Source of the DNA: Hibiscus mutabilis
Taxonomy: Eukaryota > Streptophyta > Magnoliopsida > Malvales > Malvaceae
Reading direction: 5' to 3'
Length of the DNA: 64,000 bases
Assembly (NCBI GenBank): GCA_019671005.1
Contig: CM033726.1
Span: forward strand, 22,443,657-22,507,656
Shown: piece by piece, positions 21,845-31,927 of the stretch
How the letters are laid out: each line of letters opens with the position of its first letter
How positions within the stretch are numbered: position 1 is the first letter of the stretch
The notes under the pieces: model-generated
What the model saw: only the letters and a program-made list of their open reading frames with translations
Database searches by the model: none
What the model was told of the DNA's origin: nothing
Translations under genes and position numbers: made by a program

Positions 21845-24163
21845 ATGAAGCATCGAGTTGAGATGGTACCAAAGAAGGGAGAGAATGCTGCTGTGAGCCA
21901 GAAGGGTGTGGAGACCCAGGCGGACAAAGGAAGTCGAGCAAACTCGAGGGACAAGTTATCGGCACTCGAGGAGAGGGTCACCAGGCTTGAGGGATCTATG
22001 AAGGATTCTGTGGAGCGACTCGACGTGGTGGATACACGGATCGAGGAGTTGGATGACCATGGTGATCAGTCAGAGAGAAAGAGAGATGCTCTCGAAGCCA
22101 TGTTGGAGGCATTGAAGGTGGAAATGGTGGATCTGAAGGCGGAAGTGATGGTTTATCAGGCTGCCATGCGGAACGGTGTGTTAACCACGACGACACCTAG
22201 ACCGATGAAGGACATTCCGAAGCCAAGAGAGTTCAAGGGGAACAGGTCGGTGAAAGATGTTGAGAACTTCATTTGGTGCATGGAGCGGTACTTCCGGGCA
22301 ATGAGCATCACAGACGATGCCGAGAAGGTAAATACTGATGTTGTTTACTTGACTGACGTTGCCTTGTTATGGTGGCGACGTAGGTGCCTTGATGAGAATA
22401 GTGGGGGCACGGGCATTGGAATATGGGATGAGTTCCAAGCGGAGTTCAAGCAGCAGTTTTGCCCGAGTAACACGGAGAAAGAAGCCAGGTCCAAGTTTAG
22501 GAGGCTTCGACACGGTGGATCTATTGCGGATTACATCCAGGAGTTTAGTGAGCTACAACTCCTTATCCCCGGCTTGTGTGAGAAGGATGCGGTTTTCACG
22601 TTTATGGATGGATTAAAGCCATGGGCCAGGACCGAGTTAGAGCGGAGGGATGTGCAGGAACTTTCCAAAGCCCTAGCCATTGCGGAGTCCTTGACCAATT
22701 ATAGTGCTTAGAAGTCCATGGAGTCCAAGTCTTCCAAGCCCCATGGCAAGGGTATTGGTGGGAGAGACGAGGATGTGTCTGGAGATAGCAGCGATGATGG
22801 CAAGGAGAGGCCATCGACCAAGCCAAACCGGTACGCGAAACCAGATGATCGAAAGGATCGAGGATCCATAAGGTGCTACCATTGTGATGGTCCACACGTA
22901 GTGAAAGACTGTCCCAAAAAGAGGAGCCGCCTCGATGCCATTGTCCAGGAGGATGACGAGTCAGATAGAGAACCCGGTAGAGTTGGTGCAATCGCTAGCA
23001 TCAAAGGAAGGAAGCCGATGGGGGAAAAAGTACATCAAAAGTGCTACTGATGTAGGGGGCCGCATTTAGCGTGAGAATGCCCTGATCGAGTTAAGAAGTC
23101 CAAGGAGGACGAGCCCGAGAGTGACGAGGCTGTGAAGCTTGGCTCGATGATATTGGATTTTGTCAAGGCGAGGAAGGGCCAAAAGCAGAATGGGTTGATG
23201 TTTGTCGACATCAACGTGGCGGGACGATCGAGAAGTGCTTTGGTGGACACCGGGGCAAGCGATCTGTTCTTGTCCAAGAAGGCTGCCGAGAAGCTTGGTC
23301 TTAAAGTTGTAGATTCAACCGGTAAGATCAAGGCGGTGAATTCAAGGGAAGTTCCAGTTGTAGGGACAGTGCGAAAGATCGAGTTGCAGATTGGGGATTG
23401 AAAGGCCAAGGAGAATTTTGAGGTAATCGAGCTAGATGATTTTGATTTTATTTTGGGACTAAACTTCCTTGACCGTATTAAAGCTCTCATCATTCCGTAT
23501 GCCAACGTCGTGTGCATCTTGGATCCGAGACAACGGTGCGTTGTGCCTGTGTGCCGAGACAACGGGCGAGGAACCAAGAAGCTGACAGCCATTCAGCTTG
23601 TCGAAGATGCTCCAAGCCAAGGAGGCATCGAGTTGGAGGCGACAATTGGGGACACTACCTTGGATGGGCGAGAGTTGCCTGAGGCAGTTGGCATGAAGGC
23701 CGTCGAGGAGCCATCAATGAGCAAGGTGGCCGAGGCATCGAACTTCAATGGAAGAGAAGTGTCGATGGGATTTGCATTGCCGAGGAGCAATGGGGCATCA
23801 AACTTCAGGGACGAAGGATTGATGTGTAGAGTAAATGCTGGGAAAAGGAGTGAGGTACGTCTTGAGCACGGTGACAGTGTTTTACAGTTTGATTTGCCGG
23901 ATTTGTTGGGTGTAGGGCGCAGAAAACCTAACCCATCAGATGGAGTTGCCAAGACTTGGTGTGGGCCGAAGCAACCACTCAGAGTACCGAGGGTTCGTTC
24001 GGTGTTTAACGTGAAGGCATCCAAGTTTATGCACAAGGATCGGGAGAGTCCAGATCGGGGCAAGTCAGAACTGGTAGGAAAAAGTTCCTACGATCAAGAT
24101 GTGCCTGGGACGGTTGATTTTGCATGGCGGTGCGAGCCAAGGCGAGCAGTCCTTATGGGGTGA
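21845..24163 (+). pseudogene. gag-protease polyprotein of the TR-GAG-like element, broken by four in-frame stops
   Basis: The first ATG of the frame after the primer site is at 21845. Reading order: a charged coiled-coil-like N-terminus (ALEERVTRLEGSMKD...DVVDTRIEELDD); a retrotransposon Gag core (about 22200-22690, with DEFQAEFKQQFCPSN, LRHGGSIADYIQEFSEL and MDGLKPWARTEL); two zinc knuckles CX2CX3HX4C (22873-22911, CYHCDGPHVVKDC; 23042-23080, second copy); and an aspartic protease (LVDTGASDLFLSKKAAEKLG near 23230-23290 and FDFILGLNFLDRI near 23440-23475). A C-terminal tail without recognisable domain follows. The whole 2.3 kb stays in one frame; the only breaks are TAG 22709 and TGA 23048, 23072 and 23399, each explicable as one transition. 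No RT follows. The tail may continue in another frame past 24163 toward the polypurine tract near 24325. Confidence 0.87.
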
Positions 24164-24330
24164 CATCCGAATCAAAGTCCGATGCTCTTTATGGAGAGAG
24201 CGGTCCTTATGGGGGGACAATCAAGCCAGATTCCGAGTTGGGAGCAAGCCAAGGCACACGGAATGAAGCTCCAAGATCGATCTCAACTTTGTTCGAGAGG
24301 CGCGACGAGGGCGTCGCCAAGTTTGGTGGG

Positions 24331-24884
24331 GGTTCCCAAGAGGTTCAGATAGAGATCTTGGGCCCAAAAAGACCACCAAACTGGCCCGATCCGTGGGAAG
24401 ATCCAAGAAGACATAGTAATTACCATAGTAAATTATCTTTAATTTAATTAAAGATAATTGAAGATAATTCCCACATTATCTATTGTTTGAAATTTAAAAT
24501 TCAAATGTTGTAGATAAGATAGAGGCTCTCATCTTGATCGTCGATGTAAATCTGTATAGACCGTTGGATTGGAGGGAACTCAACTATAAATAGATACCTT
24601 TCCCTCCTCATTTTGTATTCAGTATCCAAGTTTCCAAGGAATAAAGGCATTTACTCTAAATCCTCTGAGTGTTCTTGTGTTCTTTTCTTTGTTCTTGAGC
24701 GTTCTTTCGAAGTTCTTCTTCGCTCATCTCTTTTGATCCGATTCCGCGTAGAACGCTTTGCGTTTGTCGGTGCTTGGGAAGTTTGATCTTCCAAGAGGGT
24801 TAAAAAGGCTTACTTAGGCGTTTGTCTTGAGTCACATCGCCTAAGGTCGCACGGTGGGCTGGTTGGAACTCTAGCCACGTGACA
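24331..24884 (+). mobile_element. 3' LTR of the gag-protease element, 5' end deleted
   Basis: It matches 21246-21799 base for base in length but starts at GGTTCCCAAG, lacking the TGTCACGGG terminus. The sequence just before it, GTTTGGTGGGG, looks like a polypurine tract that now runs straight into internal LTR sequence. It ends CCACGTGACA at 24884. Confidence 0.85.
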
Positions 24885-26096
24885 GGAGTCACTTCCACCT
24901 TGGGGACCCAAGCCCTTGGTGTGCACCATAGGGATCCAAGCCCATAGTGCTAATGGCACTAACGAGGTGTTTTTATGAGGAGCAAAGAGCGTCCTCGAGT
25001 ACGTACTCATGTTCACGTTATGTTAGACACTATGGTGTCTTATCAAGATGACTCACGTACCTTGATCTCATATTATAAACTTTAAGTTATCTCTAAAGGA
25101 AGGTTATATTGCAAATGATTACATGATGACTAATAAATACTGAAAACATGATATTTATACTTGTTTTATTATATGATATAAGTTGTATTGGAAATCATTT
25201 GCCATTTTGCAGGAACTGTACTGCACTATTATATGACTTGATATTTACTTTGGGCCGTAAGATTTTATAGTACAGTACATGACTTTATAGTACAAAATTA
25301 TTGCAGTACAAAATTTCTTACATGATTATTCCTGCATTACAGATTAATAATCATTGTTTACATTGTTATGATTATGCCTCACTAAGCTATACTTAGCGTG
25401 TTTTTGTATCACACGTAGGTACCTCAGACTAGATAGCAGAGGAGGAGCTGCACATCGTTGGATCAAGTTAGCCTGCACTATCAGTAAGTATCACCACATC
25501 CTAGTCTAGTGGAGCATGTATAGATATTAAATAAGTGGCTAATTTGTATGATCTAGAAACATAACTTAGTTTGAGGAATTAAAAATATTAGAAAATATGC
25601 TTCAAACGATTTTAAACTTAGTTGGTTGTTTATCGCGTAGTGATTTAAAAAAAACAAGAAAGGGTCTAGGCAGCACACATAGTTTTTACCCTGAATTATA
25701 TTTTCTCTTTAATAACTGCTTAAAGTATTTTATAAAGCAATTCAGGGTTGAAACTAGGTGACTCTATACATATTTGTAATTTAGTAGAAACCGAGAAAGG
25801 GCCAACCACTGGACTAGATAAGCAAGAATACTATAAAAAATTTACAAGTCTGAAAATCAGTGTAAATCAGTGTGTAACGTCTTTAATGTGTGTTCGAATA
25901 TCGAATATACGTTGAGAGTGTTACAAATTCGGTTAATTAACCGATTTCGAATCAAATTATACAATAACCGAAGTTTTAAAAAATCATTATCCATTAACCG
26001 AACGAACCTAAAATTAACCGAGCGATTAACCGAAAAAACTTCGGTTCGATTGATTAATTCAGTTAAAACCAATGTTTGAACAACCCTAGCCATTGT

Positions 26097-26589
26097 TAGA
26101 AAGATACCTTGATCGAATCATGAATATAATTGATTGTTGATTTAATCTAAATTGTATATAAGAGGTGCAATCAAACTATATTTAATTATTTTCAATTATT
26201 TAAGTTAATCGAAATAACCTGAATCAGGAGTATATTTTAAATCTGAATATCAACAATCCAATCCAATTTCCATTCCTAATCCACCAAAATGGTTGTTGCT
26301 TACGCTAGGCCCACCAAAATGTTTCTCTTTCGTGTCATTGTTTTCCACGACGAAACAAGAAAGAAAGGCTTAACTTCGTTCCACTCCATACTTCACAAGG
26401 ATTTTGCCTCCTCCTGGGCTTTTTCTTCCTTTCCTGGGTTTTATACCTTTCTTTGGATTGTTTCAGTAGCTGAGAATACAAGGGGAAACAAGATGGATAT
26501 TTCCAATGAACCCTCTTTTTCTTCGGCTTTACGAATTTATATGTACTTGAATCTCCTCTTGGGTTGCTTCAGCTTTTGCGAAAACTGCA
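26097..26589 (+). promoter_or_regulatory. Upstream region of the sulfotransferase-like gene
   Basis: Only ~490 bp separate the hAT-like MITE (ending 26088 plus TSD) from the start codon of the gene at 26590. AT-rich sequence near 26160-26190 (CTATATTTAATT) could hold a TATA element, but no single site is convincing. An upstream ATG at 26493 opens a 45-codon frame that overlaps the main start in another frame. Confidence 0.4.
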
Positions 26590-26630
26590 ATGGCCGAGTA
26601 CATCTGTTTGTTTCACAAGGTACCCTCTAA
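26493..26630 (+). other. Upstream ORF overlapping the main start codon
   Basis: ATG at 26493 begins MDISNEPSFSSALRIYMYLN and runs 45 codons to a stop at 26628-26630, overlapping the main ATG (26590) out of frame. If it is in the transcript it would reduce initiation at the main start. Whether transcription starts upstream of it cannot be told from sequence. Confidence 0.35.
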
Positions 26631-29058
26631 ACTTCACTTCATTTTACTTTCTGGTGTTTTGTTTTCTTTGGTGAGTTCGTACTTGGTTTCTTTGCAATGC
26701 TTAATAAAAGACTTCAAATTCTTGTCGAATGGCCCTGGATTTTGTGGATTGATGCTAAAGCTCAATTTGTTGAACAAATTATTTGAGTTTTCTTGACTTC
26801 CTATCCGAACATTTTCTTTTATTAAGTTCATATTTCTGTTTTTGCAAACAAAATATTTAATGGACTTGAAGGATAATTTTTATGTTACCTCTTTGCATGT
26901 TTGGATCTGGGTTTTCTCTTCACTTTTTCATAATCTTTCTTGATTGCTTAAATTTGGAGTTCCATGTATAACTATTATCTACCTGCTTAAAATTAAAACC
27001 AGCATTGTATTATTTTTCTGTTTTAGGACTCTGTCAAAACTACTAATTGGGTTTAACTTTTCTATTTTTGCCCTTTTTCTTTTCCAGGCACCTTTACCTT
27101 TTAGCTTTGCTAGTCTCATCGGTTTGAAATATTTCTTAAAATAATTTCTACTGAAAATTTTTGCGTGCAAATCAAAGTTTTAACCTCCTCTTATTATCTC
27201 TGTAAAATTTATCATAATTTGGTTAAATATGTGCTGTTTTTCTATGCAGGATAATCTAATTATAAAGTCTCCCAAAAAATCTCCATTGTTCTCAAGGACA
27301 GTAGTTTTATTGTTTGCTGTAGTGTGTGGTTTTTATATCTGTACAGTCTGTTTAAAGCAGATAAGTACTACTACCAAGGTCAAATTTCAAAACATCCAAG
27401 TCATAGAGAATCCAACTCCTGATAGCAACATTATTGAACAAGTAGAAGCTCAAATTCCTACCTTGCACTACCCTAAACCTGAAACTTTTAGCAGGTAAAC
27501 AAGAATACTTTCATTTTGAGGTTCTTTTTTTAAGTTCAATTATCTTAAAATTTTCTATTCATACTTTGCCAGGGGCGAATGCACACAAAATCCAGTACGA
27601 TTCTTTGCCATATTGTCGATGCAGAGGTCCGGAAGTGGATGGTTTGAGACTTTACTGAATAGTCATATCAATATAAGCTCAAATGGGGAGATATTCTCTC
27701 CGATGGATAGGAGGAAAAATATTTCAACTATTATTCAGACTTTAGACAGAGTTTACAATTTAGATTGGTTCAATAGTGCTTCCAAGAATGAGTGCTCTGC
27801 TGCTGTTGGTTTCAAGTGGATGCTGAATCAGGTATACAGATGTATAGTCAATTCTGCCAATACATTTGTGTTCTATGTGGTTGATGCCTTTATCTTTTTT
27901 TAAAAAATGTTTGATGAGTTCCCTTCTAGAAAAGAAAAAGAATTGGTGAGGCTTTGGTCAGGGATCTCTAATTGTCCTTGAATCAAGTTATGATGGAATT
28001 TCTGCTTTAATATTTTGGCAAAGTTGCTCTGCTCAAATTTCCGGTTTAATATTTTGCTGAGAAAACTGTACCCTTCCTTTTAACAAGCGAGAAGACTACG
28101 TAGTTTTTGATATCTGACTTTTGCGTCTCCAAATTTGTAATACGAATTAATCGTGAAAGCAGCCACATAGAAGACAACGAAGATGGTCATTATCTTTTGT
28201 GATGGATGGAAATTATTTGAATCCCAGGAGTTGCTTTGTGGTCTATGGTTAACTGAGATGTATTCATGCAGGGATTGATTGAGCACCATAAACAGATTGT
28301 AGAATACTTCAATCAACAGGGAGTTTCTGCGGTATTTCTCTTCCGAAGAAATTTGCTTCGAAGAATGGTTTCGCTGCTTGCAAATTCATATGATCGCTAT
28401 GCGAAGCTATTAAATGGAACCCACAAGTCTCATGTTCATTCAGAGGAAGAGGTATTTGTACCTACCCCACCACAGAGTTGCGCTCTTGGACGTTTTCATT
28501 GTTAGAGAATCGTGAACTTATTGCTAGTCACTTAATGTAGGCGGCTTCTCTTTCAAGATACAAGCCAATAATCAACTGTACATCATTAATAAGTGATCTG
28601 AACGAAGTAGAGATGGACGTTGTCAAGGCTATAAAATACTTCAATAACACCCGTCACATGGTTCTGTACTATGAGGATCTCATCACAAACAATGCGGTAA
28701 GGATATAACACGTTTTCATGAAATATTTACCGTATTTCTGAACTCCAACAGCTTTTAACCAAATGTTCTAGAATATGTGTTACACGGTGCAATTGTTCAT
28801 AACTTAATTCCAGTCCTTTATATGTTCAGCATTTTTCTCTAATTTCTCTCTCTGCTTTGCCTTTCTTTTCCATGCTTGTCACAGAAACTAAAAGATGTTC
28901 AAGAGTTTCTAGGTGTTCCGCAGATGGAATTGACTAGTCGACAGGTAAAAATACACAAAGGTCTGCTATCGGATTTTGTGAAGAATTGGGATGATGTGGT
29001 AAAGACATTGAATGGGACTCAGTACGAGAGTTTCCTCAAAGCCGACTACAAAGAATGA
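26590..29058 (+). CDS. Type II membrane sulfotransferase-like protein (P-loop NTPase superfamily), 6 exons, 347 aa
   Basis: Exons: 26590-26619, 27250-27494, 27573-27831, 28272-28451, 28541-28696, 28885-29058. All introns are GT-AG, and the joined frame is exactly 348 codons including TGA. Residues 27-45 (TVVLLFAVVCGFYICTVCL) form one membrane anchor after a short basic cytosolic N-terminus, which fits a Golgi type II protein with a lumenal catalytic domain. FAILSMQRSGSGWFETLLNS (residues 103-122) fits the 5'-phosphosulfate-binding loop of PAPS-dependent sulfotransferases. FRRNLLRRMVS (202-212) fits the 3'-phosphate-binding RNPxxRxxS motif with Pro replaced by Leu. Several N-glycosylation sequons (e.g. 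NGT, NCT) lie in the lumenal part. It resembles the conserved plant family annotated as P-loop/nodulation-H-like sulfotransferase (Arabidopsis At3g50620 type, from memory). The substrate is unknown. The reading frame is intact; this appears to be the only functional gene in the window. Confidence 0.9.
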
Positions 29059-29794
29059 CCCCGTCCCTAACCAAAAGAAGGTTATGGATACCATCCGTTG
29101 ATTTTCCCTTTTTACTGAAAGCTTACCGGACACATACCGAATTTGAAATTTTTGGCAACACTTAGGTGATCCATACTACAGTGAATCATGTACCGTTTTT
29201 TTATTGATAAATATAGACGGCATGTATATGTCAGCTAATGGAAATTTGGGTGAATCAATCGTTCATCCTTAAATAATGGTTTCATCACTTTATTTCCATC
29301 AATATTTTGCCTTTTTGCTTCTCCCTTCTGTTGCTACACACATAAAGAACTTAAAAGAGACTAGTGATCAAATACTTCAATGTTCCCTTTAATGATAAGG
29401 CTCGAAAAACATTTATAGATTTTTGTTTCAATCAATATAAGATATGTACCGAAATCAACCAATCTCTTTTTCTTTAAATAGTCTAAAGTTTATTACAAGG
29501 TAATAACTGTTTATACATATTCTTAATCTATTGACAATGCTCATACACTTTGTAGACAAAACGATTTGAACCCGTATTTCTTAAGATGATAATCATCCGT
29601 TTTTTTACTGGGACACTTGTTGGGCTAAAAATCAATCAAACTCTCTCTCTATATTTAATGATAATCACATATGTATATTTCACTGTTTATGAGAGTTTAT
29701 TTTAATCAATTCATGGAATTCTCTTTTATTCTTAGAAATTAGTATATAATTCAATCCTATAAGTAATGTTCATACAAACAAAATCTTCGATCTT

Positions 29795-29795
<1 letters not shown>
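29059..29795. other. 3' UTR and downstream intergenic sequence
   Basis: AT-rich sequence after the stop codon with several AATAAA-like words (e.g. GATAAATA near 29205), so polyadenylation probably occurs within the first ~250 bp. No ORF, repeat or RNA gene recognised. Confidence 0.5.

Positions 29796-29868
<73 letters not shown>
29796..29868. repeat. (TAA)n microsatellite
   Basis: About 24 uninterrupted TAA repeats. Such a run is likely to be length-polymorphic and is a natural marker next to the gene at 26590-29058. Confidence 0.97.
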
Positions 29869-29869
<1 letters not shown>

Positions 29870-30190
29870 CACATTGATAGTTGACTTTATCACAACTCAA
29901 CATATATGAAGTTACCATGCGCACATATCAAAATGAGAAAATCGACTGAGAGTCCAATGCATAGTGTAAATCAGTAAAATCACTAAGTATCAATCAACGG
30001 GAAGAACAACAATAAATCTAACCTTGGAAGACACTTACAAAAACAATACTAAAATTTATACGAGAGAAGACAAAAACTTTTATCATTATTCATATAACAA
30101 AATAAGAAGATTTATTCAAACAAAGTAAAAACACATATTACATATTTGTAAAACAAGCCTTAGATTTGTATAATAAATTTGTAGAACAAA
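29870..30190. other. Unassigned AT-rich sequence
   Basis: No coding frame or repeat recognised. It may include the decayed distal end of the LTR fragment that follows, whose left border could not be fixed. Confidence 0.4.
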
Positions 30191-31927
30191 GATCTTTGGT
30201 GACCATATCGTTTATTGACGTTTTGGTTCCTAAACTAATATTCAATATCACACTTCAATCCCTAAACTTCTTCAATTCCAATCACTTAAATTAATTTTCC
30301 AACATAGCATTCATCAAGTACAAACTCAACAATCAAATCCTTAAACTTTACAAAGTTGACATTTTGGTCCCTATTACAATTCTAATTAGGGATTTTCATT
30401 CCAATCACCTTAAAACAACACATAGAACCATTTATCCTTCAATCATGTTCTAAAATTCCATACCCTAACATAAACCCTAATTGTCAAAATTTAGAGGTTT
30501 TGCATATAGACATGGAATTATTTCAAATCAAAGCTTGTAAATATCATTTCTATACTTGATTCAACTAAATCAAGCCTTAATTCAAACAAATCCATAAACC
30601 CTAAATTTTCTCTCTCATCAAGCCATGAACACTTCTTCATAGTACCATGTAAAATTACTACCAAATGAAAGAAAATTGAACAAGGATTAATTTTTCCTTC
30701 ATGAACTAACCTTGATTTTACTTGTAACCCTTCCAAATCAAGCTTGAAATTTGATGTATTTTTTCTCTCCCTTCTTCTTCTCCCCCACGGCATATGTAGG
30801 AATAGATGAACAAATTTTTGTTCATTTTGTAAACTAATATACTTGTTTTAATCTAACATTGCCACTTGTATAATTAAAATGAATTTTAAATTCATTTTAA
30901 TCTATTTTACTAATTTTTCCCTCAACCAGACTCATATTTACAAATCTTCTTTAAAAAGAAATCATGAAATTTTATTTTATGATTTTTATTCGATACAATT
31001 ACCCGATAATCACCTAATACAATTTTATATTGATCGAACTATCGAATCTAATCCAAAAATCTCATATCTCTAAATTCCATAAATATTATTTTATGATTTT
31101 CCATGGCTTATGGAACAACCTCTAAAATTCCAATTCGATCCGATTTCCCGATATTCACAAAACATTTCTACTACGATTTTACCTTTACCGAGCTATCGGA
31201 TTTATTATGGAAATTTTATATTTCCATATTCAGAAAATTGATACTATTATCTCATAAAAAACTTCATTTCGTAAGGACTTAGACTGAATTTTCCTAACTT
31301 AGTCTATTATTCTGATAATTATCGAAAACCCTCATCGAGTAAAATTTCTCTTAGAAATCCTTTATCAGAAATCCATATCAATATTCTCTACTCTTAATGA
31401 GTCCAAAATATCGATCAGAAACACTTTTATGGGACATTCCCGAAGGTCACTCATCCTAGTATTTCCCTGGTCTGAGCACACTTAATAATTTTATTCTATC
31501 CAAATTCGACACCTTATACTGCATTTTCATTCCCGGACCTATATTAGATTTTACTCCCTGACCAAATTTATCCATCTACAGAATAAAATTTAGTTATTGG
31601 GAAAATTCTTTATTAAGGATTTAAACTTTTCATTTCTTTATGATTTAACAACCAACTTTTGAAAATTGTCATTTTTGTCACTAAACTTTAACCTTCAATT
31701 CCCATTCCAATTTTATCGGATTTCAACCAAATTTTGCATGTACCCTAATCATCTTATTCTCTATCTTATGATACCTTTAAGCCTCAGAAATTCCTTTTCT
31801 AAAGCTACTAATTAAAGAAATCCTAACTCTTCCATTTTTGTCATTTTAGTCACTAAGTTAGTTTTTAAGCTACTAACTTAGTACCAAATGACCTTAATAC
31901 TATTTAACGAAATTCTAGGGTGTTACA
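30191..31927 (-). mobile_element. LTR fragment of the 5S-carrying chromovirus family, minus orientation
   Basis: The plus strand ends CTAGGGTGTTACA at 31927, so the minus strand starts TGTAACACCCTAGAATTTCG. Reading on the minus strand, it repeats the landmarks of 11062 onward in order: TTAGTGACTAAAATGAC, GTTAGGATTTCTTTAATTA, GGAATTTCTGAGG, a 5S-like block, then the TTCATTTGGTAGTAATTTTA and TTAGGGTTTATG region matching 12300-12500. It is more diverged than the 11062/18234 pair. The distal end, primer site and internal region are absent, so it is a truncated or solo LTR. No TSD was found. Confidence 0.8.
31431..31505 (-). pseudogene. 5S rRNA-derived segment in the minus-strand LTR fragment
   Basis: On the minus strand: TTAAGTGTGCTCAGACCAGG then TACTAGGATGAGTGACCTTC and GGGAA, i.e. 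the box A and box C regions of 5S at the right spacing and at the same relative LTR position as in 18686-18778. The middle AGAGTAG has diverged to GGAAA. Confidence 0.72.

Larger units (their letters stand above)
21191..24884 (+). mobile_element. Non-autonomous gag-protease LTR retrotransposon (TR-GAG-like)
   Basis: The element begins TGTCAC and ends GTGACA, with LTRs 21191-21799 and 24331-24884, a tRNA-Met-type primer site, and one reading frame coding Gag, two zinc knuckles and an aspartic protease. There is no reverse transcriptase, RNase H or integrase, so it depends on another element for these. It interrupts the chromovirus 3' LTR. The empty site is preserved in the sister LTR near 13951-13960 (ACGGTGTCAC), and the flanks GGTG (left) and GGAG (right) suggest a 4-5 bp TSD with one mutation. 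It is clearly more GC-rich than its surroundings. Confidence 0.85.
11062..25925 (+). mobile_element. Chromovirus-type LTR retrotransposon with 3.9 kb LTRs, 5S-derived segment and nested insertion
   Basis: The element is bounded by a perfect 5-bp TSD, AATTC, at 11057-11061 and 25926-25930. It has a 5' LTR (11062-14980), a tRNA-Met-type primer binding site (14986), a decayed pol (about 15330-18186), a polypurine tract (18221-18233) and a 3' LTR (18234-25925). The 3' LTR carries a 3.7 kb gag-protease element. The internal region is only ~3.25 kb: gag is essentially gone and parts of RT and integrase are deleted, so the copy cannot move by itself. Both LTRs carry a block derived from 5S rRNA. A minus-strand LTR fragment of the same family lies at 30191-31927. 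Confidence 0.9.
18234..25925 (+). mobile_element. 3' LTR, interrupted by a gag-protease element
   Basis: It starts TGTAATACCCC and ends AGAGTGTTACA. Without the insert at 21191-24884 it is about 4.0 kb and nearly collinear with the 5' LTR. It retains ~60 bp (19399-19450, with GATGAACAAAATGTTCATC) that the 5' LTR has lost. The 5S-derived block is better preserved here than in the 5' LTR. Confidence 0.9.
10534..26088. mobile_element. hAT-like MITE split by a nested LTR retrotransposon
   Basis: The outer ends are TAGGGGTGTTCAA (10534) and TTGAACAACCCTA (ending 26088), an imperfect inverted pair. They are flanked by the 8-bp repeats GCTATTGT (10526-10533) and GCCATTGT (26089-26096), which differ at one base. 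An 8-bp TSD with ~13-bp TIRs points to a hAT-superfamily MITE. Its own sequence is only 10534-11061 plus 25931-26088, about 0.69 kb, full of AACCGAA/TTCGGTT words typical of such plant MITEs. It has no coding capacity. The 14.9 kb chromovirus at 11062-25925 is inserted inside it. Confidence 0.75.

Noticed and set aside
21571..23592. Long minus-strand ORFs opposite the gag-protease frame
   Set aside because: Shadows of a GC-richer coding strand; no domain similarity.
24124..24447. Separate gene after the gag-protease frame
   Set aside because: It overlaps the gag-protease frame and runs into the 3' LTR; at most it is the frameshifted tail of that polyprotein.
26289..26630. Alternative N-terminal extension of the sulfotransferase-like protein
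   Set aside because: It is in a different frame from exon 2 and would remove the intact short first exon, which splices cleanly.
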